NCBI GenBank assembly: GCA_963664365.1
Contig: OY761144.1
Location: 62,001-126,000 of the forward strand
DNA from: VXRN01 sp963664365
GTDB taxonomy: Bacteria > Chloroflexota > Dehalococcoidia > Lucifugimonadales > UBA1123
Direction: 5' to 3'
Length of the DNA: 64,000 bases
Shown here: one piece after another, positions 44,065-53,250 of the stretch
Layout: each line of letters begins with the position of its first letter
How positions within the stretch are numbered: position 1 is the stretch's first letter
Position numbers and translations under genes: made by a program
Notes under the pieces: generated by a model
What the model saw: only the letters and a program-made list of their open reading frames with translations
Databases searched by the model: none
Told to the model about the DNA's origin: nothing

Positions 44065-44746
44065 CCAGGTCAGACTCCGATTTTCGCAAAGAGTATCGTT
44101 CCATCAGCAGATAGAGGTAGATGACGCTGAATGTCACCACCGAGACGAGCAGCGTCAGCAGCATCCGGCCGTCCAGGTCGGACGGGATGTTGTTGTCGGG
44201 GTGCGCGCTGCGCCACCAGTCGGTCGCCTTGTAGATTATCGGGGCGTCAATGGCGCCAATGACGGCGATGACCGATGCGAACCGCCTGCCCTGTCCGCCC
44301 GCCGGCCCGTATGCGCGCACCATCAGGTAGCCCACGTACACGAACCACAGCGCCAGGGTGGTGGTCAGTTTGGGGTCCCAGGTCCACCACACGCCCCAGA
44401 CGGGCTTTCCCCAGACCGCGCCCGTGACCAGTATTAGGCTGGCGAATATGACTCCGAGCTCGGCTGTGGAGTACGCCAGATCGTCCCACTTCTGCCGACC
44501 TGTGGCCAGATGCAGGATGCTCGCGACGGCCACGACCACGATGGACACCATGCCGATCCATCCCAGAGGTACGTGGAAGTAGAAGATGCGCTGGGAGACG
44601 CCGAGGTTCTGCTCGGTCGGTACCCAGAAGTACACCAGGTACAGGGTAAAGGCCATCAGCAACGCGCCTAAGATTAGCAGTGCGTCTCTGAGCAAGCTGC
44701 GGCGGACGGGTGTTGCGGTTTCCCGATACTCTGCGACGTGAGCCAT
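44039..44746 (-). CDS. ccmC: Haem exporter/handling protein CcmC
   Basis: The 235-residue protein has six hydrophobic segments. The tryptophan-rich haem-handling motif WGVWWTWDPKLT is at residues 117-128. His58 (YFHVP) and a later His (WWRSAHP, about 185) are the external haem ligands. It loads haem onto CcmE. It is the first gene of the ccmC-ccmD-ccmE-lipoprotein run. ccmA, ccmB, ccmF and ccmH are not here. Confidence 0.95.
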   Translation of the reverse strand: MAHVAEYRETATPVRRSLLRDALLILGALLMAFTLYLVYFWVPTEQNLGVSQRIFYFHVPLGWIGMVSIVVVAVASILHLATGRQKWDDLAYSTAELGVIFASLILVTGAVWGKPVWGVWWTWDPKLTTTLALWFVYVGYLMVRAYGPAGGQGRRFASVIAVIGAIDAPIIYKATDWWRSAHPDNNIPSDLDGRMLLTLLVSVVTFSVIYLYLLMERYSLRKSESDLDELHQRLA

Positions 44747-44907
44747 TCTATGCGCAATATATCACAAATCGGGCGCGGAGTGCATTTGAGGGATTCGGCG
44801 GGCAGCTCCGCATTTGCGCGCGCGGCCATGGGATTGAGGAAGTCTCGATCTGATTGTAAACTGTCAGACGATAACCTCGCGGCGTCGCGTGACTTTGGGG
44901 GTCGGTG

Positions 44908-45516
44908 ATGATAAGAAGTGACGAGGTGGAAGCGCCTCAGACCTCGGTTAGCGTCTATGAAGCGATCTACCGCAGGCGCATGAGCAAGGAGTTCACGGCG
45001 GCGGCGGTACCCGACGATGTTCTGTCGCGCCTGTTCGACGCCGCGATCTGGGCGCCCAACCACAGGCTCACCGAACCAACGCGGTTCTTCGCGCTCAAGA
45101 AGGACAGCGCCGTCCGGACGAGGGTCGCAGAGCTTGCATGGGAGACCGCGTACAAGAAGGTGGTCAACCCGAACCCGGAACAGAGTCGGCGGTCGGCGGA
45201 TGCCAGCAGGGACCGCGTCCTGAACGCTCCGGCGCTGGTGTACGTGTACAGCGTTCCAGGCCCCAACGAAGAGGTGACGCGGGAAAACTACGCCACCGCG
45301 TGCTGCGCGGTGCAGAACATGGCGCTGTCCGCCGTCGCCGAGGGGCTGTGTTTGGACTGGAGCACGGGCGGCGTGACTCAGCACCCCGATCTAGCAGATG
45401 CGCTCGGCGCCGACCCGAACTGGATGATGGTGGGCGCGCTGTTCATAGGCGCTCCGAAGACAGTTCCCAATTCGAGGCGCACGTCGCCGTCGGAGTTTGT
45501 CACCTGGTTGTCTTGA
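44908..45516 (+). CDS. Nitroreductase-family FMN enzyme
   Basis: The start is ATG 44908 (a GTG precedes it directly), with GGGGGT upstream. The 202-residue protein has SVYEAIYRRRMSKEFTA, the FMN phosphate-binding start, then AAIWAPNHRLTEPTRFF, and YATACCAVQNMALSAVAEGL. These are classic for nitroreductases, which use NAD(P)H. The substrate is unknown. It is divergent from ccmC with 161 bases between. Confidence 0.92.
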   Translation: MIRSDEVEAPQTSVSVYEAIYRRRMSKEFTAAAVPDDVLSRLFDAAIWAPNHRLTEPTRFFALKKDSAVRTRVAELAWETAYKKVVNPNPEQSRRSADASRDRVLNAPALVYVYSVPGPNEEVTRENYATACCAVQNMALSAVAEGLCLDWSTGGVTQHPDLADALGADPNWMMVGALFIGAPKTVPNSRRTSPSEFVTWLS

Positions 45517-45539
45517 AGCGATGGGGCGTTGCTCCGCCG

Positions 45540-45600
45540 TTACTCGGCAAACATCTCCCTAAGCACGCCGAGCGCTTCCGACAGAACTTCCTGCGGCAGA
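45540..45600 (-). pseudogene. Remnant of a MazF-type toxin C-terminus
   Basis: In another frame than the antitoxin, the minus strand reads LPQEVLSEALGVLREMFAE and a stop at 45540. This resembles the last helix of MazF/PemK toxins. The bulk of the toxin gene is missing. The MazE frame runs into this scrap and stops within it at 45559. Confidence 0.4.
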
Positions 45601-45849
45601 GTCCCACGTCCATTCTTCGTCGTCGAAGTCTGTGGTGAAAAGGTCGTCGAGCGCGTCTCTCTTGTCGGCGTCATGCATCTGCTTGGCGGCCTCGGCCCAG
45701 CCGGTACGCGGAACCGGAGCGCTCTCGACGAGTATTCCACCATCGACAAGCCGCAGCTCGACCTCGTTTTCAAGTCCGGCCTCTTCTATGAAGGACTTGG
45801 GGATGCGGACGCCGCGGGAATTGCCAATCCGCACAATCTCGGTCTTCAT
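45559..45849 (-). CDS. Orphan MazE/AbrB-type antitoxin
   Basis: The 96-residue protein starts MKTEIVRIGNSRGVRIPKSF, the classic MazE DNA-binding strand pair. The C-terminal acidic tail (DKRDALDDLFTTDFDDEEW) should hold a toxin. After TWD the sequence becomes Ser/Ala-rich, as if frameshifted. No toxin gene follows, only a probable mazF end. An upstream ATG at 45873 is possible. It may now act as a lone regulator or be decaying. Confidence 0.75.
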   Translation of the reverse strand: MKTEIVRIGNSRGVRIPKSFIEEAGLENEVELRLVDGGILVESAPVPRTGWAEAAKQMHDADKRDALDDLFTTDFDDEEWTWDSAAGSSVGSARRA

Positions 45850-45918
45850 GGTGGTCACAGAGAGACTTTCCATAAGGTAATTACATCATATCCACTGCGT
45901 CGCTTTCGGGCAACTCCA

Positions 45919-47205
45919 CTATGCGAGAGACGCCAGCGAGTCCCGCGCCGCCGTCAGGGTGTTGTCGATGTCCCGGTCGGAGTGGGCCGTCGAGAGGAAC
46001 GATGTCTCGTAGGGAGAAGGGGCGAGGTATATCCCCGAGTCGAGCATGTCGTGGAAGAACTTTCTATACGCCTCCGCGTCTGTCTGGGACGCCTCGGCGT
46101 AACTCGTGACCGGAGTATCGGAAAACGCAAATCCCCACATCGACCCTAGATTACGGATTCGCAAGTCGATGCCGACCTCGTCGCGTACAGCCCTGAGTCC
46201 GGCGCAGAGCCGTTCGGTCGATGCGGCGAGCGATTCATAGACTCCCGGCCTCCGAAGCGCGTTCAGAGTGGCTATCCCCGCGGCCACCGCTATCGGGTTG
46301 CCCGACAGGGTTCCGGCTTGGTACATGGGACCCAACGGGGCCACCGTCTCCATCACGTCCTTGCGGCCTCCGTAGGCCCCGACGGGCATCCCGCCGCCTA
46401 TGACCTTGCCTAGGCAGGTTATGTCGGGCCGGACGTCGACGTGGTTCTGATAGCCGCCGTAGAGTACTCTGAAGCCTGTGATCACCTCGTCGAAGATCAG
46501 CAGGCTTCCATGTTCGAGAGTGATACTCCTGAGTCCCTCGATGAATCCGGGTTCAGGCGGGACGAGTCCCATGTTCCCGGACACCGGCTCAACGATGACC
46601 GCCGCGATCTGCTCGCCGTTCGCGTCGAAGATGCGCTCGACCTGCTCCAAGTCGTTGAACGGCGCGACGAAAGTGTCGCTGGCCTGCGCCGAGGTTACTC
46701 CCGCGCTGGTGGCCTCGCTGAGGTGGGCCGCCCCCGACCCCGCCTGGACGAGCAGACCGTCCGAGTGGCCGTGGTAGCATCCCTCGAACTTGAGTATCTT
46801 GTCGCGTCCGGTGTACGCGCGGGCGAGCCGCAGAGCGCTCATGCAGGCCTCGGTGCCCGAGCTTACGAGGCGAATCATATCGATGGAGGGGAAGGCGTCC
46901 GTAATCATCTCGGCCAACTCCAGCTCCAACTCCGTGGGAGCGCCATAGCTGGTTCCGAGCGCGGCCTGCTTCCGAATCGCCTCGACTACTTCAGGGTGCG
47001 CGTGGCCGAGTATCAGGGGACCCCAGGACATCACGTAGTCGATGTAGAAGTTCCCGTCGGCGTCTAGGATCCTGGAACCCTGTCCGCTGGCTATGAACGG
47101 GGGAGCGCCACCGACGTGGGAGTATGACCTAACGGGGCTGTTCACACCGCCCGGGATGTGGTCTCGGGACCTGTTGAACAGTCGCTCGGATTTTGCCAGT
47201 TTCAC
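45919..47205 (-). CDS. hemL: Glutamate-1-semialdehyde 2,1-aminomutase
   Basis: The 428-residue PLP enzyme begins at GTG 47205. HIPGGVNSPVRSY, FEGCYHGHSDG and the PLP lysine K267 in LGKVIGGGMPVGA are all family marks. VSSGTEACMSALRLAR binds cofactor phosphate. It makes 5-aminolevulinate for haem. It is not grouped with other hem genes but lies 2.5 kb from the ccm cluster that uses haem. Confidence 0.97.
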   Translation of the reverse strand: MKLAKSERLFNRSRDHIPGGVNSPVRSYSHVGGAPPFIASGQGSRILDADGNFYIDYVMSWGPLILGHAHPEVVEAIRKQAALGTSYGAPTELELELAEMITDAFPSIDMIRLVSSGTEACMSALRLARAYTGRDKILKFEGCYHGHSDGLLVQAGSGAAHLSEATSAGVTSAQASDTFVAPFNDLEQVERIFDANGEQIAAVIVEPVSGNMGLVPPEPGFIEGLRSITLEHGSLLIFDEVITGFRVLYGGYQNHVDVRPDITCLGKVIGGGMPVGAYGGRKDVMETVAPLGPMYQAGTLSGNPIAVAAGIATLNALRRPGVYESLAASTERLCAGLRAVRDEVGIDLRIRNLGSMWGFAFSDTPVTSYAEASQTDAEAYRKFFHDMLDSGIYLAPSPYETSFLSTAHSDRDIDNTLTAARDSLASLA

Positions 47206-47382
47206 GGGTTACTCTGCGACCTTCCTAAGGAAGCTTCAGGCTCGCGGTTCAGCCCAAAGAGCTAATGAGCAAGCTCCCTGACCGGCTCCAATTTACCATG
47301 AGCGGCTGACTGCCGCGCACGCTAATTTTACGAAATCCGCAATGTGATTGCCCTTGTACAAGATTCGTGAATTTCTTGTCAT

Positions 47383-47411
47383 GCATCCGAGTCGGTGATA
47401 GACTCGGATGC
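47383..47411. promoter_or_regulatory. Perfect palindrome in the divergent hemL/MFS gap
   Basis: Arms of 11 bases, GCATCCGAGTC (47383-47393) and its complement (47401-47411), enclose seven bases. TATAAA follows at 47415-47420, so the palindrome lies about where a -35 region or operator for the MFS gene would be. It may also be a hairpin in an mRNA leader. The rest of the 275-base gap shows nothing else. Confidence 0.45.
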
Positions 47412-47480
47412 AGTCTATAAAATCTCCCTTCACCCCGCAAGCTGTGGTCTAGTGGAGCATGGCTGCCGGAGGTACTGTTT

Positions 47481-48842
47481 TTGGCATCGCGCGCGACTCC
47501 CCGAGGAATCTTCTACGGATGGTTCGTGCTGGCCGCGAGTTTCTTCGCCCTGTTCGTATCGATGGGGTCTCGGAACACGTTCGGAGTGTTCATCCTGCCG
47601 ATGACCGAGGAGTTTTCCTGGGACCGAACGACCATATCTACGGTGGTGTTCATCGGCACTCTGGTAAACGGCGTGACGCAGCCTTTCCTCGGACGGCTGT
47701 ATGACAGGTATGGCGGTCGGGTAGTCATATCCCTGAGCCTATTGATACTTGGCGCGGCGACGATGCTGCTCAGCATGACCAACAACTTTTGGTTCCTGTT
47801 GGGCATCTACGGATTCGTAACCTCCACCGCCACCAGCGGGGTGTCGCTGGTCACCATTCACGCGCTGCTGTCCAAGTGGTTCCGCGAGAAGCGAAGCTTG
47901 GCGCTCAGCATGGCCACCGCGGGGACTTCCGCCGGAGGCCTGCTGCTCGCGCCGTTGGCGGCCAGCCTGATAGAGGCGGCCAACTGGCGCGTCACTTGGC
48001 TTGTCTTGGGAGGGATTGTCATATTCCTGGCCTTGCCCGTCGTGCTGTTCATCGTGAGAGACTCCCCGGAACAGGTAGGGGAACTGCCGGATGGGGAGGC
48101 AGAGCCTGGGCAGTCATCCTCGTCCGCTCGGACTGCCGCGTCCGCGTCCAAGGGGCCGCTCGAAGCCGACTACTGGCTCGACGCTTTTCGCTCCAAGCCG
48201 ATATGGCAGCTATCGGGCGCGTACTTCGTGTGCGGAGTGACCACGATCATCATCTCCACTCACTTCGTTCCCTTCGCCCAGGATAGGGGAGTTTCACCCC
48301 AGATGGCGGCTTCCGCATTCGGATTGATGATGGGCCTCAACGCGGTCGGCGTGGTCGTGATCGGATTCCTGTCCACCAAGTTCAGCCGAAAGAAACTTCT
48401 GGGGACCGTTTACTTCGTTCGCTTTTTGGCGTACATGATGCTGATATTCGGGCCGAACGCGATTGGGGTATGGGGCTTTGCGGCGCTGGCGGGGCTTTCA
48501 TGGATAGCGACGCCTCCGTTGACCACGTCGCTGACCGCCGACATCTACGGGTTGAAGAATATAGGCACGCTGAACGGCATCTCGACATTCTCGCACCAGA
48601 TCGGCGGATCCATCAGCGTTCTGCTGGCCGGCGTGCTGTATGATCGCGTATCCAGCTTGGAGATTCCGCTTGGGTTCACGAGCTTGACTCTAGTGGGCTA
48701 CGAGGTCCCGTTCCTTCTGGCCGGACTCACCCTGCTGGGCGCTACACTGGCGAGCTACTCGGTCAAGGAGTCACGGTACTCTGCGCGGTATCAGCCAATC
48801 AGGACGACTCCCGCGGTGGCGTCCTCAGCCGATGGCGACTGA
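47481..48842 (+). CDS. MFS transporter, monocarboxylate/oxalate-formate-like
   Basis: The frame starts at TTG 47481 with GGAGGT upstream. The 453-residue protein has 12 hydrophobic segments. FYGWFVLAASFFALFVSMG and RNTFGVFILPMTEEFSW in helix 1 are typical of the OFA/MCT group, and GRLYDRYGGRVVI follows helix 2. A hydrophilic Ser/Ala loop separates the halves. It probably carries a carboxylate. It is coupled to the next small gene through TGATG. Confidence 0.88.
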   Translation: MASRATPRGIFYGWFVLAASFFALFVSMGSRNTFGVFILPMTEEFSWDRTTISTVVFIGTLVNGVTQPFLGRLYDRYGGRVVISLSLLILGAATMLLSMTNNFWFLLGIYGFVTSTATSGVSLVTIHALLSKWFREKRSLALSMATAGTSAGGLLLAPLAASLIEAANWRVTWLVLGGIVIFLALPVVLFIVRDSPEQVGELPDGEAEPGQSSSSARTAASASKGPLEADYWLDAFRSKPIWQLSGAYFVCGVTTIIISTHFVPFAQDRGVSPQMAASAFGLMMGLNAVGVVVIGFLSTKFSRKKLLGTVYFVRFLAYMMLIFGPNAIGVWGFAALAGLSWIATPPLTTSLTADIYGLKNIGTLNGISTFSHQIGGSISVLLAGVLYDRVSSLEIPLGFTSLTLVGYEVPFLLAGLTLLGATLASYSVKESRYSARYQPIRTTPAVASSADGD

Positions 48843-49045
48843 TGTCTCTGCCCCTTCTTTGGGCGCCTGCCCACCACGGAGAGCCGGGAGACCCTGTTCT
48901 CTTGGAGTGGATCAATAGACAGATAGACGCGATGTTGGGTTTGGGTGACTGGGCGATGGTGGCCGTTTTGGCTTGTGTGGTAGTCGCGATCCCGATGGGT
49001 ATTCTGGGCTTATTCATGCTCCAACGCGCGCGAGGACGGCGGTAG
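48842..49045 (+). CDS. Small single-pass membrane protein (67 aa)
   Basis: ATG 48842 overlaps the MFS stop (TGATG). One hydrophobic helix (WAMVAVLACVVVAIPMGILG) and a basic end (LQRARGRR) point to an inner-membrane protein with its tail inside. I do not know a family. The coupling suggests an accessory to the transporter. Confidence 0.6.
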   Translation: MSLPLLWAPAHHGEPGDPVLLEWINRQIDAMLGLGDWAMVAVLACVVVAIPMGILGLFMLQRARGRR

Positions 49046-49105
49046 GTATCGGCCGAGCTCCTGAGTTATAATCTCGCTATTCTAGTGTGAGGCGCTGGAA
49101 CGTCT

Positions 49106-49687
49106 ATGAACGCAAGACTTGGCCTGAACATCCTGCTGGCCTTGGCTATCATCGCGACCGCCGCCGGCGGCATAGTGCTGATGTTCAGGAGCGCGGACTC
49201 ATCCGATGGCGTTGTCATCACGATGCCGACGCCCACCGCCGGCCCGGCAGCCGCGGGTTCGACCATCAAGGTCTATGTCTCCGGGCAGGCAAATCTGCCG
49301 GGTGTGTACGAACTGCCGGCTGATTCGCGAGCCGATGACGCCCTGCGGGCGGCGGGAGGGCCGACGTCGCAGGCAGACTTGGACAGCGTAAACCTGGCAG
49401 AGAGAGTGTCGGACGAGGACCATATTCACATTCCGAGCCGCGGCGAGGGAGGTTCGGCGACGGGCACAGGTCCCAAGGTATCTTCGTCCGGGGGCAAGGT
49501 CCTTCTGAACACCGCGACGGCGGCGGAGTTGGAGACTCTCCCCAACATCGGGCCGAGCAGAGCAAATGCGATCATCGAGTACCGCGAGAAGAATGGTCCT
49601 TTCGCCAGGGTGGACGACCTGACGAACGTCAGCGGGATAGGGACGGGAATACTGGATTCGATTCGCGATCTTATAGAGGTTCGCTGA
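49106..49687 (+). CDS. comEA: ComEA-like DNA-binding protein (SLBB plus helix-hairpin-helix)
   Basis: The 193-residue protein has an N-terminal membrane anchor (LNILLALAIIATAAGGIVLM) and an SLBB domain (IKVYVSGQANLPGVYELP to VSDEDHIHIP). After a Gly/Ser linker comes the ComEA HhH domain (LLNTATAAELETLPNIGPSR, then GIGTGILDSIRDLI). ComEA binds incoming DNA at the cell surface. ComEC is not next to it. A TATAAT at 49067-49072 may be its promoter's -10 box. Confidence 0.92.
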   Translation: MNARLGLNILLALAIIATAAGGIVLMFRSADSSDGVVITMPTPTAGPAAAGSTIKVYVSGQANLPGVYELPADSRADDALRAAGGPTSQADLDSVNLAERVSDEDHIHIPSRGEGGSATGTGPKVSSSGGKVLLNTATAAELETLPNIGPSRANAIIEYREKNGPFARVDDLTNVSGIGTGILDSIRDLIEVR

Positions 49688-49842
49688 GTGAACCGGAGCG
49701 GAATCGACCACCCGATGCGCGTGGCTATTCTCATGCCGAACTTGGCGCTTCCCGAATAGGCAGATTTGAGGCTCGGACAGCGCAAGAAGTTCGTGATGGC
49801 GCGTGTTAGCATCCGTTCACTGATGTCTTTCGGAGGGTTCCG

Positions 49843-50940
49843 ATGCCACCGGACTTTGTGAGGGAATCCGCAACGGCAGGGCTGCTGTCCGCCTTCGGCG
49901 TTGTGATTATATTCTGCATCGCGGCTCTCGTTGCCCGCTTTGTCATATCCACCGCTATCAGACACCGACGCCGGGTCGCTGAGAAATCGCTCGACGTGCA
50001 GGTTCTCAGCGCGGTTAGCGGCCCTCTCGTCCTCTTCCTGTTGATTCTTGGCCTCATGCTGGCGTACCAAGCGCTTGCCAGCGTTGACGACCCGGCATTC
50101 GAGATACTGGCCGACAATCGCGAATGGGCCTTCAGGATATGGTTGGTGATCGTAGCGATAGAGGTCAGCTATCTCGGATCTCACGTGCTCCAGGCGCTGA
50201 TGGTCTGGTATCTGGAGAACATCGCGGAGCGGACGGCGACCAACCTTGACGAGAAGCTGCTGCCGCAGGTGCGCCGCGTCACGCCTATAGTGGTCTATTC
50301 GCTGGGTATTCTGATGGCGCTGGACCTTGTCGGAATCTCGATCACGCCGCTGGTGGCAGGGCTGGGTCTAGGCGGTCTCGCGGTGGCTCTTGCTCTCCAG
50401 CCGACGCTCAGCAACTTCTTCTCCGGCACCTACCTGATTACTGAGGGCGATCTCAACGAGGGCGACTTCGTGGAGTTGGACGGAGGCCCGGCCGGGTTCG
50501 TGGTGGACGTCGGATGGCGCAGTACGAAGGTGAGAGACAGGTTCAACAACCTGATTATGATACCGAACTCGAAGATGATCGACAGCATCATGACCAACTA
50601 CTACAGCCAGACGAAGCTGATGACGGTCATCGTCGCGTGCGGGGTCAGCTATGAGTCGGACCTGAAGCGAGTAGAGGAGGTTGTGCTCGAGGTGGCGAAC
50701 GGAGTCAGAGAGGATGTCGAGGAGGCAGTGGATGATTTTGAGCCGATGATCCGCTTTACCGACTTCGGCGAATCTAACATCGACTTCGTGGCGGTGTTGC
50801 AAGCCGATGACAGGGCCGCTTCGTTCGTGGTGCGGCACGAATTGATCAAGCGGCTACACGACAGGTTCAATACTGAAGGAATCGAGATCAATTACCCGGT
50901 GCGGAGGGTGGTAATGCCCAGTGAGGTTGTGACAGAGTGA
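49843..50940 (+). CDS. Small-conductance mechanosensitive channel (MscS family)
   Basis: The ATG at 49843 has GGAGGG upstream. The 365-residue protein has about four membrane helices. The pore helix region is LVAGLGLGGLAVALALQPTL with the usual Gly/Ala packing, then FFSGTYLITEGDLNEGDFV. The MscS beta domain follows (VGWRSTKVRDRFNNLIMIPN). It opens on membrane tension to save the cell from bursting. It has no signal peptide. Confidence 0.93.
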   Translation: MPPDFVRESATAGLLSAFGVVIIFCIAALVARFVISTAIRHRRRVAEKSLDVQVLSAVSGPLVLFLLILGLMLAYQALASVDDPAFEILADNREWAFRIWLVIVAIEVSYLGSHVLQALMVWYLENIAERTATNLDEKLLPQVRRVTPIVVYSLGILMALDLVGISITPLVAGLGLGGLAVALALQPTLSNFFSGTYLITEGDLNEGDFVELDGGPAGFVVDVGWRSTKVRDRFNNLIMIPNSKMIDSIMTNYYSQTKLMTVIVACGVSYESDLKRVEEVVLEVANGVREDVEEAVDDFEPMIRFTDFGESNIDFVAVLQADDRAASFVVRHELIKRLHDRFNTEGIEINYPVRRVVMPSEVVTE

Positions 50941-50972
50941 CAAGTGAGGTTGTGACAGAGTGACAAGTGAGG
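50920..50972. repeat. Tandem 23-base repeat across the MscS gene end
   Basis: The unit AGTGAGGTTGTGACAGAGTG plus ACA is present at 50920-50942 and 50943-50965, with a partial third copy to 50972. The first covers the last codons and stop of the MscS gene. It is a recent slippage duplication, since the two full units are identical. Confidence 0.85.
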
Positions 50973-51020
50973 CTTGGATAGGTAGAATGTTGCGGCGCGG
51001 GCAGGGCGCCGGGTGAGTAA

Positions 51021-51320
51021 ATGAGCGCGAGGATTGAAATACCACAAGAGAGAATCGCCGAGTTCTGTAAGCGGAATCACATCAGGAGGTTCTCTCTGTT
51101 CGGTTCGGTGATACGCGACGACTTCACTCGGGACAGCGATGTTGATGTTCTGGTGGAATTCGAGTCAGGGCATACGCCGGGCCTGAAGTTCTTCAGCATG
51201 CAGCGGGAGCTATCAGAGATAATGGGAAGAAACGCGGATTTGAATACGGCGAGTGATCTGAGTCCGTACTTCCGGGACGAAGTGCTTCAAGAAGCTGAGG
51301 TCCTGTATGTCTCGACGTGA
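51021..51320 (+). CDS. mntA: MntA-type minimal nucleotidyltransferase (antitoxin)
   Basis: The 99-residue protein has the nucleotidyltransferase signature FGSVIRDDFTRDSDVDVLVEF in pieces: Gly28-Ser29 and Asp40-x-Asp42. MntA adds AMP to the HepT toxin and silences it. Its stop overlaps the HEPN gene by 14 bases. The pair is a standard HepT/MntA module. Confidence 0.93.
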   Translation: MSARIEIPQERIAEFCKRNHIRRFSLFGSVIRDDFTRDSDVDVLVEFESGHTPGLKFFSMQRELSEIMGRNADLNTASDLSPYFRDEVLQEAEVLYVST

Positions 51321-51663
51321 TCCTATCGTCAGTGTGCATCATATGCTCGATCACAGTCGAGAAGCCATTCAGATGGCGCGGGTCCGCTCTCGTGGCGACA
51401 TAGACACTGATAGAATGTTGAACCTTGCTCTTGTTAGATTGGTCGAGATAGTGGGAGAGGCTTCAGGAAGGGTTCCTGAAACCTTTCGGGCACGTTACCC
51501 TCAGGTACCCTGGCAGGATATAACGGACATGCGCAACAGGCTGGCACACGGCTATGATGTGATCAACTTCGATATCCTGTGGGAGGTCATCAAAGATGAA
51601 CTGCCGCTGTTAGTCCTACAGTTGGAGGCCATCCTGACAGTTGGAGGCCATCCTGAAGGTTGA
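51307..51663 (+). CDS. hepT: HepT-type HEPN ribonuclease toxin
   Basis: The 118-residue all-helical protein has RNRLAHGY, Arg76-x4-His81-x-Tyr83, the HEPN RNase motif with the tyrosine that MntA modifies. The gene overlaps mntA at its start. As a free toxin it would cut RNA. Its end overlaps by four bases a possible longer start of the next gene. Confidence 0.93.
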   Translation: MSRRDPIVSVHHMLDHSREAIQMARVRSRGDIDTDRMLNLALVRLVEIVGEASGRVPETFRARYPQVPWQDITDMRNRLAHGYDVINFDILWEVIKDELPLLVLQLEAILTVGGHPEG

Positions 51664-51701
51664 GGAGAGGTCATGAATACCCTGCGGATGGATCTGAGCC
51701 G

Positions 51702-53219
51702 ATGATAGAGCGTTACAGAACGATCAAGCCATATTTCATCGTCTTTACGGCGAGCGCGTGTACGCTGATCATCGAGATCGTGGCGGGCAGGATCCTGGCG
51801 CCGACCATCGGGGTGTCACTATACACGTGGACCAGCATCATAGGCATCGTGCTCGCCGGAATCAGCCTGGGCAACTATCTCGGCGGTCGGATCGCCGATA
51901 AATATCCGTCGCCCGTCACTCTAGGGCTGATCCTGTTCGCGGGCGGCGTGGCGAGCCTAGGAATCCTGCCGGTCGATCAGTTCCTGGCCGACAGTTTCTT
52001 GTCGCTTCCGATCATCCCCCGAATCGTGGCGCTGACGGCAGTTCTGTTTCTGCTGCCGGCGGTGATTCTGGGCATGGTGTCTCCGGTCGTAATCAAGCTG
52101 CGGCTGTCTGACCTGAGCGAGACGGGCAACGTCGTCGGGAAGATATACGCCGTATCGACGGCGGGCAGCATTCTGGGAACGTTCCTCACGGGTTTCGTAC
52201 TCGTGCAACTCCTGGGGACCAGGTTGGTAATCCTGATCGTCTCGTTGATACTCATCGCCATGGCCCTCGCGTTCGGGAACCTGTGGCGGGTGAGGCCGGC
52301 GGCTGTGCTGGGAGCGCTGTTCGTCGCGATACTCGCTACGAGCGTGTTTGGCGGAGGATTGGACAGCGGCTGTATCCGGGAGAGCAACTACTTCTGCATC
52401 AAGGTCAGGGCGCGGGACATAGAGGGCCGCGAAGTCCGGGTACTCTATCTCGACGCGCTGCTGCACAGCTACGTTGACATCAAAGATCCTCTGTTCCTTC
52501 ACTACTCTTACGAGAAGGTGTTCGGCGACATTGCCACGACCATCGCGCACAACAAGCGGGACATGGACTCGCTCTTCATCGGCGGCGGCGGCTACACCAT
52601 GCCCAGGTTCATGGAGGTGATGTATCCGAATACGAGTGTCGAGGTCGTCGAGATCGACCCGGAGGTGGTGGAGGTCGCGACGAAATACCTAGCTCTGCCA
52701 TTGAACACGCGAATCGTCAGCTACACGGAGGACGCGAGGACGAAGCTTCAGGACCTGCCTCTGGGCAAGTACGAGTTCGTGGTCGGCGACGCTTTCAACG
52801 ACGTGTCCGTGCCGTACCATCTGACGACGCTTGAGTTCAACGAGATGGTGTACGGGCTGCTCTCTTACGATGGGGTGTACGCGATAAACGTGGTGGACAG
52901 GATGTACACGGGTCGGTTCCTGCTCTCGGTTGTCCACACGCTGAGGCAGACCTTCCCGCACGTGTACGTTCTCAGAGACGATAGCCGCTGGACGGACGAC
53001 GACCGATATACGTTCGTGGTGATGGCGGCGAAGACTCCGATCACTCCACTTGAGATAACCTTCGCAAATCAGGCTGAGGGACGGGGGTTGGCGGTGACCC
53101 AGTTCATGCCTCCGAGTATGTTCGCCAGTTGGATGGGAGATGATCGAAAGGTGGTCATAACCGACGACTTCGTTCCGGTGGACGGGATGCTCGCGCCGCT
53201 GTACCTGGAGAGCAGGTAG
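51702..53219 (+). CDS. Fused membrane / spermidine-synthase-like protein
   Basis: ATG 51702 starts MIERYRTIKPYFIVFTASA; the frame opens earlier at 51660. About seven hydrophobic segments (residues 8-225) include the transporter-like loop NYLGGRIADKYPSPVTLGLI. The C-terminal half is a spermidine-synthase-like Rossmann domain with LFIGGGGYTMPRF, then VEVVEIDPEVVEVA and FVVGDAFNDVSVPYHL. Such fusions are common, but whether they make polyamines is not known. Confidence 0.88.
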   Translation: MIERYRTIKPYFIVFTASACTLIIEIVAGRILAPTIGVSLYTWTSIIGIVLAGISLGNYLGGRIADKYPSPVTLGLILFAGGVASLGILPVDQFLADSFLSLPIIPRIVALTAVLFLLPAVILGMVSPVVIKLRLSDLSETGNVVGKIYAVSTAGSILGTFLTGFVLVQLLGTRLVILIVSLILIAMALAFGNLWRVRPAAVLGALFVAILATSVFGGGLDSGCIRESNYFCIKVRARDIEGREVRVLYLDALLHSYVDIKDPLFLHYSYEKVFGDIATTIAHNKRDMDSLFIGGGGYTMPRFMEVMYPNTSVEVVEIDPEVVEVATKYLALPLNTRIVSYTEDARTKLQDLPLGKYEFVVGDAFNDVSVPYHLTTLEFNEMVYGLLSYDGVYAINVVDRMYTGRFLLSVVHTLRQTFPHVYVLRDDSRWTDDDRYTFVVMAAKTPITPLEITFANQAEGRGLAVTQFMPPSMFASWMGDDRKVVITDDFVPVDGMLAPLYLESR

Positions 53220-53250
53220 CCATCCACCGTTTTGGAGAGGTGACCCGATC

